Shown here piece by piece: positions 36,501 through 46,257 of a DNA stretch of 64,000 bases (position 1 is the first letter of the stretch; each line of letters opens with the position of its first letter). This DNA comes from Zygnema cylindricum (taxonomy: Eukaryota > Streptophyta > Zygnematophyceae > Zygnematales > Zygnemataceae): the NCBI GenBank assembly GCA_037447655.1, contig JBBHKE010001722.1, forward strand, positions 1 to 64,000. The letters are read 5' to 3'. The notes under the pieces were generated by a model, which was not told the origin of the DNA, searched no databases, and saw only the letters and a program-made list of their open reading frames with translations. Position numbers and translations under genes: made by a program.

Positions 36501-38298
36501 GTGGAAACTCCATTGACAACTCTACCTCAAGCGGAAGACGTGGTGGAAATTGATTTGGAATCAAGGGATAGGGAAGAAGCCGAGTTTGTTCGAAAGAATC
36601 CACGAGAACCATCTATTCCGGCCTCAGATTTTGAGGGGGGAAGGAGAAGTAGCAAAAGACTACAAGAAAAACAAGTTAATAACAAGGTAACTAAACTATC
36701 TCATCAGGATGAACCACAAAGTTATGGAGAGGCGATGACTTGTCCAGAAAAGAAATCGGTGGAAGACAGCCATCAATGAGGAGATGGCTTCAATTATGGC
36801 AGCCGATACTTGGGAGCTGGTGGATTGTCCACCTAACCGAAAACCAATCGGTTGTTAGTGGGTTTTCAAATTAGAACTGAACCTAGATAACACAATCGAG
36901 CGCTACAAGGCCCGACTAGTGGCAAAGGGATTTTCACAAAAGGAGGGAATTGACTACGAGGAAACCTTTGCCCCAGTTGTCAGATTTCCCTCCGTCCACA
37001 TACTTCTTACCCTGGCAGCAGCGGAAGACATGGAAGTGCACCTGATGGACATCAAGACAGCCTTGTTGCATGGGGAGTTGGAAGAGGAGATCTTAATGCG
37101 ACAACCCAAAGGGTTTGTGGAGGAAGGAGAGGAGAGTAAGGTATGTCGGCTGATTAAATCTCTTTATGGTTTGAAACAGGCGCCTCGACAATGGAATAAG
37201 AAGCTTGATGAGTTTCTTACCGGTCTGGGATATATCCGGATCAGCTCAGATAACTCAATCTATGTTTTCGAAGATGAGGAAGGTTTTTTATTTATTGCAA
37301 TTTATGTTGATGATTTGCTTGTTTTAAGTAAATCAATGGAAAAAATTAATAAACTGAAACCGATCTTAAGGGGAGATTTGAAATGAAGGATATGGGGGAA
37401 GCAAAATATATTTTGGGAATTCAAGGAGAGAGAGACCGAAAAAAGGAAAATTATAAGATTGAATCAAAATGAAGCAATAGGGAACATGCTTGAAAAATTT
37501 CAAATGGATAAAGCTAATAGTTCTATAACTCCAATAGAGTTGAAAAAGGGAAGTGAGGGGAGTGAGGAAGAAGGAGCCATAGTCTTAAACGAGGAATTAT
37601 CTCCTGAAGAACAGAAGTTCATGCAGACTATTCCTTACAGGCAAGTAGTGGGAAGTCTAATCTATTTTATGAATTGTACCTGACCGGATTTGGCTGCAGC
37701 TATAGGAGTGTTGAGTAGAAGTCTAAATGCTCCCACTAAGAGGGATTGGGAGGCAGCTAAGAGAGTCCTTAGATATTTGATAGGAACTAAGGATCTATGG
37801 TTGCATTTGGGTGGGGAGAATACTGACATCACTACTTGGAGTGATGCCAGTTATGGTGATGCTCCGATGAGGAGATGTACTTCTGGATATGTATTATATG
37901 TGGGTGATGGGGCTTGCTGTTGGAGTAGCAAACAGCAAAAAGTTATTGCTCAGTCCACCATGGAGGCTAAGTATATGGCCTCTTGCTCTGTTGTAAAAGA
38001 ATTGATGTGGGTCAAGTCTTTGCTTGGTGAGCTTGGTCACCTTAAGAGTGGTGTGCAGAAATTTTTTTGTGATAATCAGGGAGCAATCGCTATTTCTGCA
38101 AATCCTAAACAGCATTTTAAAGCCAAATACATGGACATTAGACTCAGCTTTGTTAGAGAGAAAGTAGAAAACAAAATAATCAGTTTAGAGTACCGACGAG
38201 ATAGTGAGATGGTAGTAGATATGATGACCAAACTTGTGCCTTCCCCTAAGCTAATTTTCTGCAGGGAGAAGTGTGGTCTTAAATTAAAGATTGACTAG
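36501..38298 (+). pseudogene. pol: RT and RNase H of element A
   Basis: Acidic linker 36501-36779, then a frameshift and a stop within the RT start. RT frame 36919-37386 has GIDYEETFAPVVRFPS, MDIKTALLHGEL, LIKSLYGLKQAPRQWNKKL and the catalytic IAIYVDDLLVL. A break near 37386 precedes MGEAKYILGI-type sequence. Frame 37459-37683 and, after a TGA at 37681, frame 37690-38298 give RNase H with WSDASYGDAP, TSGYVLYVGDGACCW and STMEAKYMA. The tail KYMDIRLSFVREKV is intact to the stop before the polypurine tract. Confidence 0.9.
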
Positions 38299-38300
38299 AA

Positions 38301-38311
38301 AATAAGGGGAG
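38301..38311 (+). other. Polypurine tract of element A
   Basis: aataaggggag abuts the 3' LTR start at 38312. Confidence 0.85.
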
Positions 38312-39353
38312 TGTAGAAATTAATGCTCTATTTTAAGTATTTTCTAGGTCTAAATAGAAGTACAGAAAGAAGTCGAGGCACTCTACCTCTAACTTCTCTC
38401 CAACTCTCAAACATGTCGCAGTCACTGAGAAATTGGAGAGGGAGCTAGAGCCATGGCTACCAAGGCTATCCAGAGGTTTACGGGAAATATATAGTAGTTA
38501 GGGGTTTTATTTACTAAAAGGTATTTGCCGACCATAGGATTTGATCCTGGTACCTGCCGGCCGGCAAATAGCTGATAGCCGGTAGCCTTAGCCGTTAAGC
38601 CTAGACCTAGTGTTACGTACTATATGTTTTGATATTTATTTAAACATTTCCACGTAGGATAATTCATTTAACTTTAATTGTTAAGGAGATAGATTGATCC
38701 GGTAATGTAAAAGTACGAATTAGAAATCAATACCGCAAATTTATTTCATTAGCGAAACGAATACCGCACATGTATTTATTACGGCTGCGATTAAATGTGA
38801 ATTTAATCGGATGGCTGGAATTAGCGCCGAGATTGCGAAAGAAGATTTCGGCGGTTTGTGGTCATCGCCACGTCGGATGACACGTGGCGAAATTACATTG
38901 GATCGTGGTATCTCCAGAGATTACAACACCGAATCCGGATATGACATGTGTCGACATTTAGGCCATGTCGTACAATGTCAGAGATAAACTACACCGGCAG
39001 TTGTAGTTTTGTGTACGGAACTCTAATTTGATTGGCTTCGTACATCAATAGATAGAGTCTGTGAGAGAGACAGGACTTAGAAAAAATTAGAAGATAGGAC
39101 CCTCTCTCCCAGAGAGCTTCTATACAAAAGGTCAATTTTGACCCTCCATAACTTACTGCTCAAGAGAGCAAATTCAGAGATTATTTTTGCTATTGGCTCA
39201 GAGAAGTCTTGCCTTTACAGGGGTGAAGTTGGTGAGAGTTTTTGTTTGCCAGGGTGGCAGTTATTTTTGCTGAAACACAAAGGGGTCAGGGTTATCCTAG
39301 ACGCTTGTTGGAAGTTGTCCACTTTGAGGACCTATGGAGGTCTCAGAGTTTCA
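38312..39353 (+). repeat. 3' LTR of element A
   Basis: It begins tgtagaaattaatgctct and ends gtctcagagtttca, directly before the cactt duplication. A hairpin-forming block around ggatttgatcctggtacc at about 38539 recurs in every A-family LTR here. Confidence 0.94.
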
Positions 39354-40081
39354 CACTTAAGATATAATACTCAGAAGTTTCCTAAAAACTATTTGCAGAT
39401 TTACTACTTAAAAGTCAGGATACATAAAATGCTCTAAGTCTTAAGCCTTATAATCTTGGTGTTCTACCGCCAATAAAAGTGTACTTGAGATGAGCGTCCA
39501 AAATCAACCCACCTACTGAGATCTACGTGTTCATAATCTTGCCAACCCAAACTATCATCGTACAGTCAACATTACTCAGAATTTATATTAAGTGATAGTA
39601 CAAATACTTGTCGGCTAAGTCACTTGTGATACTTTTATGAATCTTGTCCGTTGACTTGATTCATATCAACCGCAGTTGCGTTGTCCCGTACCGAATCACA
39701 TTTATGTTACCTGCGGTTATGGTGTCCTGTACCAAATCATATCCAAGATAACAGCAACAGCGTTGTTTGTACGGATCATATCAAAAGTAATAGCAACTGC
39801 GTTTTCCTGTCTATTGGCTGTACGGATCATATCCAAAATAACCGCAACTGCGTTGTCTTGTATGTGTCGCTGCTTCGCAGCTACAATGCTCTGTTTGCAT
39901 AGCAACTGCGCTGCTTTGTTTGCATAGCAACTGCGCTATTGCGTTTACGTCGTAGTTGCGTTGTCCTGTATTACACTGAAGTGATGACGCATGTCTTTGT
40001 GAAACTTACGCTACAAATTACTACCTTTCTGCCGTCATACTAGTTTAGTAAGACTTAAAGTTTTCCAAAATCAACAACAAG

Positions 40082-41190
40082 CATGGCTCGCACCGTTGTA
40101 CACATTCCCAAGTTGGTTGGTCGAATCTTACGAGATTCCACCGTCAAACAACGGGAGGATACTTTCAATAAAGGTTCGACTGATCACAGGCGTGACGGTA
40201 AATTTCGTAACACCAGTATTCCGTTGTCATTTACTAAAGAATCTTCTCCTCCGATGCTCGAAACCGTTTCAGCCATTGCCGCTGAAGCTCTCAAGATAGT
40301 GGATCAAACCATACATGAAGCACATCGCATGAAAGAACGCTTGTGCATTCTATCTACTATGATTTTTAACACTTTAAAACTCTCTTCAACCTCTGATACC
40401 TCTGCTGCAACTATCTCTTTATAAGCACTACAGCTGCACAAAAATTTTGCTGCTATTAAACCTACATTTGTAGAGGAGCGAAATTCCCTCGATCTTCCTA
40501 TAAGTTTTTTGGATTACGGGAAGGGTTCATTGTTGATGAATGGTATAGCCCTTTCCCTACACCTCATGGTTACGGGTGCAAAGCCGGTGATATTAGGCTC
40601 TAGCTTTGCACTCAAGCTTCGTCTAACTCTGGACAAGCTTCAGCCCACTGCAACTCGCTTGTAAACATTAGCGAGTACAACCAGGCAAGTCTGAGGAATC
40701 ACTAAGGAACCGCTCGTCTTCCGGTTCCAAAATGGAATAGTCACAGACTTCGCAGAGATCTACGTTCACGCTCTGGTCACTAAATGTAGTGACTATGAAT
40801 GCCTATTGGGATAGGTTATTATATTTCGTGTAGGGGTGGAGTTTACATACTTGATCAGACATTTTCTTATAGGCCCACTAACTTTCCAGAACGCAAAATC
40901 TGCATTTCGCTAATTTCCGCTAGGAAACCCATGCTTATTATGGCGCATTCGGCCACCTTCATACCTGCATTTTCAAGGATTTTTGTGTTGGCCGAAATAC
41001 TTCATTCATTGTCAACAAAATATTTTTTTCTTGACTGTTCTTACTTGCTCGAAATTTTCAGTGACCCTATATTTCTTATAGATACGAGGGAATTTGATCG
41101 CATCTATAACCTCACCTTGTCAATTCCACTTTCGACATTCTCTCTTCGAATCCTAATTCCTATAGACTTGTCTGGGTTTTTACCCATTAA
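40082..41190 (+). pseudogene. End of gag and protease region of element C
   Basis: The sequence resumes element C on the right of B. Frame 40083-40424 is a Lys/Arg/Thr-rich linker, followed by aspartic-protease-like blocks in broken frames: VILGSSFALKLRLTLDKLQP (about 40590-40650; the catalytic Asp-Ser/Thr-Gly itself is eroded to LGSS), then ITKEPLVFRFQNG and YECLLG (about 40699-40808). The frame 40799-41194 ends with DQTFSYRPTNFPERK. Block order and spacing, not an intact active site, support the call. Confidence 0.55.
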
Positions 41191-41198
41191 TTGAAATA

Positions 41199-43091
41199 TG
41201 GTCCAATTAAGACCCTATCCGAATGAATTGGTGATTTTGGACCTCTTCGCTTGAATTGGAACTTCCCTCCTTTCTTGTTTGCGAAATTGATTATTAATTC
41301 GATTTTATTATTTTGTCAAAATTGATCCTTTACCACAAAAAGCAAAAGTACATCATTGTAACTTGTTATATTCTTAATACCCAGATTTGTTACCAAAATT
41401 TGCATATAAGCATATGTATACTGCCCTCCCACAAGACATCTGGATTGTGGGCAACCATTGTTGTTTTGAGACAACTGCTGGCACTGAAGATGAAGAAGAT
41501 GCAGCAGTAGTCATCGTAGAACAAAACAAAAAAGGAAGCTTCTACAAATACCGATGGCTGAACAACAACTTTGACAGACTATAACTTTCAAAACCAATGG
41601 TCGTGAAAATTTACTACAGTGTAGATAACATACAAAAGAACACACACACAAAATTTCAATGAATTCCGCTCACAAATCTGTGAGATATGCAGAAATGAAA
41701 TTACATTAAACTGAGTGTACAGTTTTCATATCATTTGTTCCTAATGAATCAAATTCACTAAGTCCTACTTCTATACACCGAAATTACACTAGGCTGTACG
41801 GAGGCATTCCAGCCATACATATAACATTATAACACAACAAATAGTATGAGTATACCTGTGTACTAAAGGTATGTCATAAACCACATTCTTAACACTAAAC
41901 AACTAATTCACTACAAACAAAATTATATTCTACCAAATATTTACACCGGAGTTCAGACAACGTAAAGTTATACTGATCTAGTCATGCCTTGTCAGCATTT
42001 GTTGGCGGCGGCTGTTAGCCGTCCGACTAGAGGATTTCTCACCGTAGAATTGACTTCACGAAGTCCTGTGGTCCTGCCGAATTTCCGTACGTCCACGGAA
42101 GACATACTCACGCATTTCTCTCAAGTGACGACGCGTGTCCCAAGTGTGAATGAACCGTGAACTCCCAAATTCACTGACACACTAATTTTGGTAACCACTG
42201 AACCGAACTCAACCAAAAATAGCTTAAGTCCTGAATAGCTCACTCTCCCTCACAACTTAGGCATAGAGAGGACTAAAGCTTTCTAAAAACAACAACCATC
42301 ACTTACTGGATATTAGTTGAATCGATCTAGTTATTACCGGATGGGAGTGCTAAGGAATGTCACGGGGCGGGAAAGGTCTCGGTTTAGCCGATCGCCGCAC
42401 CAAATTATTTTTTTGAATTGGTTCGCATCGTGCATTTCTTACAAACTTTAGAACATCGTATGGGATATATATTGGAAAATGTCGTGGCCTATAACGATGC
42501 AAGACCCAAGGTCTTCGTTGATTATCAACGGATCAAACAATTTAATGGTCTACCCCTTATTATTGACGCCGCTCGCCATGGTTCACTAGCACAACGTGTT
42601 TGCTCTAAATGGACAAACCTAATCCATATTGGTCGACTCTGCGAGGCTAACCTGTCAATCCTGTCAATTTATCCTCCTCCTACAGATGTTAGTTCGTCCG
42701 CTTCCTACAAATATTCAAGCTGCCATTCTTCCTTTCCATAAGGTGCAGCCTTGCAGGCAAAAGGATTGTCTCCCTAATTTCAATATCAATGTCTTGGGTC
42801 AACCTCTCAAGGTTCTTTCTACCTTAGTTTTTACCCACATTGGCATGCATTCTCTAATGACGGTCCGGCATGCTCCGAAACATTTATACTGTCGAGCTTG
42901 AAGAGCCTAACTCAGCAAGAACACCTCTTGCATTTCATCACTAGCACTACATCCGCCCCTAGTCTTTAAGCCGCCCATGGCCTTGTAGAACGTCAAAGAT
43001 ACACTTTATTAGGTCGTGTCATGGACTTGCAGTCTTTTTCCTTTGTTTTAGGTTTTGGAATTGCAACTGGTCGCCTCTCTCAGGCACATGC
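41199..43091 (+). pseudogene. Cytosine-5 DNA methyltransferase encoded by element C, broken
   Basis: The enzyme would transfer a methyl group from S-adenosylmethionine to cytosine C5 in DNA. Family motifs appear in order: motif I VILDLFA-stop-IGTSL (about 41230-41268), a LPQDIWIVG block (near 41430), the catalytic motif IV as DLVITGWEC with a stop after the Cys (42324-42350), motif VI GYILENV (42463-42483), motif VIII-like AQRVCSKWTNL (about 42590), and motifs IX-X as FITSTTSAPSL, VERQRYTLLGRVMDLQSF (about 42935-43045). The 836-bp solo LTR (41459-42294) splits it; the frame is the same on both sides when the LTR and one accat copy are discounted. Other lesions are CAA/CAG-to-stop type changes and small frameshifts. 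It lies between protease and RT, so it belonged to the polyprotein or an adjacent ORF. Glu-Cys instead of Pro-Cys in motif IV is unusual for the superfamily. Confidence 0.85.
41459..42294. repeat. Solo LTR (other family) inserted in the methyltransferase
   Basis: 836 bp beginning tgttgttttgag and ending aaaaacaaca, flanked by the perfect 5-bp duplication accat (41454-41458 and 42295-42299). There is no coding capacity; the open frame 41387-41584 runs from element C into the LTR. It is not related to the other LTRs here. Orientation is undetermined. Confidence 0.86.
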
Positions 43092-43100
43092 GTCTTAACC

Positions 43101-43116
43101 AGCTGGGGGGGGGAAT
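43101..43116 (+). other. Internal polypurine-like tract of element C
   Basis: agctgggggggggaat nearly repeats the tract at 45820-45833 (agctggggggggaat). It lies between the methyltransferase and the RT frames. Some retroelements carry a central polypurine tract; alternatively it is where an ORF ends and a translational slip could occur. Function is inferred. Confidence 0.5.
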
Positions 43117-43377
43117 GCATCACTAAATATATCGTTTCGTCCCACTCTTAAAGGGACCACATTTCAAATTTTCCTCTTTCCTTCTTTTATTCCACTTGTT
43201 CCAAAAATCTCTATCTACGATTTCCTCAATCCTATTTATATATCCTGGTCTATCCTTGCATACACGGTTGTCTTGTCTGCAAGTTCTTTGTATAATCCAC
43301 CCACTCCTCAAGGACTGCTGCTTTTCAAACACGCAGCTATAATCATTCAGTTAATTGCCATAAACAAACACCTGTGG

Positions 43378-44012
43378 CTTACGTGTTAGGACAAACAATT
43401 ATCGCAAAAGAGCAGTTGGCCTTTGCACAAGCCATGGAGGCCATGACAACTGAGAATCCCGATGCTACAAAATGGAAATTCGACACCAATTTAACAAAGG
43501 CTAAACAAGAATTGAACGACGTAGTTTTATAGAATGTCGATGCTTTGTTTTTCAATGAACCATCTAGGACATCACCAACTTAAAAGATGTCGATGGACCC
43601 GATATTTTAACCGAAGCATCGTTTGTCAGAAACCGAATGGGAAATGGTAGACAAGCGATGTGCTCATCTAGAGGAAGCTGGCCTAATCTATCAGTCAAAC
43701 TCCACATTTGCGGCTCCCACCGTCATGCCTTGGAAAAAAGATTCTGAGGGTAATTTTATTGAACGTCGAATGTGCGGTGATAATCGTGAACTGAATGCTA
43801 TAACTGTTAAAGATCATCATCTTATGCCTCTCGCCGAGAAAATATTTGATCACGTACGCGGGGCGAAGTATTTTAGTATCCTTAACCTCCGTCAAGGATT
43901 GAATCAAATTGAGATAGAGGAAAAAAACCGGCATAAAACTGCCTTTTGGGTTTGTGACGGTCGATGGGAATCGGGTGTAATGCTGTTTGGACAAAAAAAT
44001 GCTCCAACTCTA
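43378..44012 (+). pseudogene. pol: Reverse transcriptase of element C, truncated
   Basis: After an N-terminal linker with stops (43378-43620), frame 43623-44015 gives the RT fingers and start of the palm: EEAGLIYQSNSTFAAPTVMP, RMCGDNRELNAITVKDHHL, GAKYFSILNLRQGLNQIEIE and HKTAFWVCDGRWE. The first catalytic Asp of the palm is replaced by Asn (LNL). The frame stops at the equivalent of FGLKNAP, so the YxDD box, thumb and RNase H are absent. They are replaced by LTR-like sequence and the integrase. Confidence 0.85.
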
Positions 44013-44029
44013 TGAATGTGTCCAAATCT

Positions 44030-44252
44030 CATATTCTAACTTTGCATTCTGTGGTGGAACTGACCACACATAAAGTCTTATTTCACAGGGGTGAATCTAT
44101 ATTTGGGTTTTGATTGTCAACGGGTCAGTCATTTGGGTTTATATCAAGTTAGGAGTCGGCACTATCTAGATTAGCTTCTTTGGATCTGCTTACTCTGAGG
44201 GCCAATGGAGGTCTTAAAGTTTCAACTGGGCCAATGGAGGTCTCACAGTTTC
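44030..44252 (+). repeat. Remnant of an A-related LTR end at the RT deletion
   Basis: ccaatggaggtcttaaagtttca and ccaatggaggtctcacagtttca, in tandem near 44199-44252, match the end of A-family LTRs. Upstream caggggtgaatctatatttgg weakly resembles the corresponding LTR interior. It marks the site where about 1 kb of RT and RNase H was lost. Confidence 0.55.
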
Positions 44253-44344
44253 AACTTACTGTCTAGCCTCTATTTCGGATCCTTATCCCGCCACAAATCC
44301 TTGGCATGGTGGGCCCCTCATTCTTTTTCTATCCTCACAAACCT

Positions 44345-45262
44345 TCTAGTGCGGCACTACCATTGACGAAAAAGACAGAGTGAAAAAGAGAGCCAAATAT
44401 TACCTCTTGCACGAAGGATCTTTAGTTTGTTTGTTAGCGGATGGAAGCCATAGGTACGTCCCACATCTTATCGAGCGGCTTTCTCTAATTGAGCAGATTC
44501 ACACCGAGCTTGGTCAATACGGTACCAAGCGGACGTTAAGCCTAGTTCAGGCATAGTATTGGCGGTCAAGAATGCAAGCCGATGTTGCTGCCATTCTACA
44601 CAAGTGTACCACCTGCGACCGTCTCCGAACTTCTTTCTCTAATCGACACACTATGCTCCAACCTCTACCTTTTAAGGGTTTATTTAATCGATGGTCGGTC
44701 GATCTGGCCGGATCTTTTCACATCACACGTAGAGGAAAACAATACATCATCATTATGATCAAAAAAATTCAGTATGTGGGTAAAAGTTGTAGCTCTACCT
44801 CACTGGACAGGAAAGTTAACCACCGTAGCCTTTAAGGAACATGTCTTTATGAGATACGGTGCCCCAGCCGAGGTCCTTACACATCAAGATACAGAATTTC
44901 GGGGAGAATTTTAAGAGATGCTTGAAGAGGCTCTCATCGATCATTGTCGTACTAGTCGCGATCACTCGCAGGCCGATGGCCTATCTGAACGAGCTGTCCA
45001 GACATTTAAGCGTGCCTTAGGTAAGCATTGCTTAGAGAAACACATTTCGGTTTGGGACGAGTCCCTCGGCTACATTACCATGGGATATCGCATGTGGGTT
45101 CAAGCTAGCCTTGTCAATTTCAACCGTTATTATGTTTTATTTGGCAGAAAACAGCTTCTCAGTCGCAATATTCAGAAAGCCGCAAGTTTTTCCACTTCCG
45201 CTAATATCAAACACTATCTTTTTAGAAGAACTCACTTGTCGTGCTTTGCTTTTTGCCTGTGA
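44345..45262 (+). pseudogene. pol: Integrase of element C, broken
   Basis: The zinc-binding domain reads YYLLHEGSLVCLLADGS, IHTELGQYGTKRT (second His replaced by Gln), then DVAAILHKCTTCDR. The core has WSVDLAGSF (first Asp, about 44695). After a one-base frame change near 44763 comes WVKVVALPHW, RYGAPAEVLTHQDTEFRGEF (about 44850; the usual second Asp, TDQG, reads THQD), a stop, and DHSQADGLSERAVQTFKRAL (Glu, about 44954). The tail has MGYRMWVQASL. With two catalytic or zinc positions changed the enzyme was dead even before the frameshifts. Confidence 0.86.
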
Positions 45263-45291
45263 AATGCCCATGGCTTTTGATAATCTGCATA

Positions 45292-45381
45292 TTGCCCAGC
45301 ATTGAGACACACTTCTGTTTGCCACCACTCGACGCGTTGCCCAACATTGAGACACACTTCAGTTTGCCACCACTTGAAGCC
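45292..45381 (+). repeat. 45-bp tandem duplication in the integrase tail
   Basis: Two copies of a unit starting ttgccca(g/a)cattgagac. Because 45 is a multiple of three, the duplication keeps the frame (IAQH-stop-DTL..FATT twice). Confidence 0.85.
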
Positions 45382-45410
45382 GCAGTTTAACGCCGCAATA
45401 GAAGCCCTAA

Positions 45411-45836
45411 TAGGTGGGAGACTATGTGTATCTTGGCAAGCAATCTTTTGACACTTTGGACACGGATGTTTCAGCACACATCTTACATATTATTGTGGTG
45501 GATCCGAACGGAATGTTGGGATTAAAAAGAGCGGACGCACGAAATTTTCTAGAACACTCCAAGAATTGTGCTCCATGATATTTACCAGATTTGTTGCAGG
45601 ATATGGATCCCATGCAGATGCTAATTACGGAGGCAACAGCATGTACCTTTTGCCATGGATCCGACTGGGAAACTACCATGTTACTTTGTGATCATTGCAA
45701 TCAGGGGTTTCACATGGAGTGTTTGGTGCCACTATTGTTGACGTTTCTGGATGGTCAATGGTTTTGGCAAGGATGTCGCGAGCTTGCGGTCATGTTGGCC
45801 AGTTCCCTGCCAGCTAATGAGCTGGGGGGGGAATAA
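45411..45836 (+). pseudogene. C-terminal domain and PHD finger of element C
   Basis: The frame starts VGDYVYLGKQ (integrase C-terminal SH3-like fold start), continues ILHIIVVDPNGMLGLKRADA and EHSKNCAP, has a TGA near 45576, then DPMQML and a PHD-type zinc finger: CTFCHGSDWETTMLLCDHC, then NQGFHMECLVP, then GQWFWQGC, to the stop at 45834. Spacing fits Cys4-His-Cys3 with the last Cys pair reduced to one recognisable Cys. PHD fingers commonly bind the histone H3 tail. Its place at the end of pol equals that of the chromodomain in chromoviruses such as element D. I recall similar integrase-PHD tails in green-lineage gypsy elements, but could not check. Confidence 0.77.
45821..45832 (+). other. 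Polypurine tract of element C
   Basis: gctggggggggaa ends the PHD frame and directly precedes the B1 segment. A run of eight G makes it the strongest candidate in C for plus-strand priming. Confidence 0.65.
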
Positions 45837-46024
45837 ACTGACCTAACGATAACCAACTAAGTCGTCAACCTTTCTTTTTCTTCCACCTTGTTTGTTGTTG
45901 TATTTATTCATTTACACTTTTTATGTCTTATTACAGTCACGATGTTTTGTTATTATTTGGGTTTAAGTGGTGCACAGCTGATGATATTGCATGCATCTTC
46001 ATGTTAGTTGACACATGCATGACA
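45833..46024 (+). repeat. B1 segment: extra copy of the LTR end before the 3' repeat of C
   Basis: It matches 48328-48506 and the B half of the solo LTR (15205-15397, minus), from ataaactgacctaac to acacatgcatgaca. It stands between the polypurine tract and the start of A at 46027, so B occurs on both sides of A at this end. Confidence 0.8.
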
Positions 46025-46257
46025 GTTGTCATCCTGTATCTTGTCGGACATTCTTATTGTAATATTTGGGTATTAGGATGGGGGGCCGCCACTCTAATTT
46101 GTGTTAGTGTCTTATTTTGGTTTTGCAAGACCGTACTTACTTACATTTCTCTTTCGCGTCGACCGTACATATTTACAGGGGCGTACGCCTCAACCGTACA
46201 TATTTATTTTTCGCCGTTATTTCCAAAGACGGCGTATTGTCGTGTTCGCGTCAACCG

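Larger units (their letters stand above)
32917..39353 (+). mobile_element. Element A: complete Ty1/copia retrotransposon inside the 5' LTR of B
   Basis: It has terminal repeats of about 1.04 kb (32917-33959 and 38312-39353), TG and CA ends, and a perfect 5-bp duplication cactt (32912-32916 and 39354-39358). Gene order gag, protease, integrase, RT, RNase H is that of Ty1/copia. Reading frames are long but interrupted by a handful of stops and frameshifts, several of them also found in A'. It is the best-preserved element in the window and, by nesting, younger than B, which is younger than C. Confidence 0.96.
21064..40076 (-). mobile_element. Element B: Ty1/copia retrotransposon, minus strand, inserted in gag of C
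   Basis: Copia order on the minus strand: gag (32600 down), protease, integrase, RT, RNase H (to 28600). LTRs start tgttgattttgg and end tcca. Flanks are gcaag (21059-21063) and acaag (40077-40081), a 5-bp duplication with one mismatch. On both sides of B lies sequence of element C. Each LTR of B is split by an A-family element: the 3' LTR by A' and the 5' LTR by A. Without them B is about 6.1 kb. Coding parts carry stops and frameshifts throughout. Confidence 0.88.
32726..40076 (-). repeat. 5' LTR of element B (32726-32916 plus 39359-40076), split by element A
   Basis: The pieces join at the cactt target of element A and align with the 3' LTR of B. The right end ccaaaatcaaca at 40076 is followed by the acaag duplication and then by gag of element C. 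The tandem U3 units with cgcagttgcgttgtcc at 39665-39970 are again present. Confidence 0.85.

Noticed and set aside
42418-42741. SET-domain methyltransferase reading of IIDAARHGSLAQRV
   Set aside because: Looks like a SET core at first, but upstream motifs I, IV and ENV and the downstream motif X-like block fit a cytosine-5 DNA methyltransferase in order.
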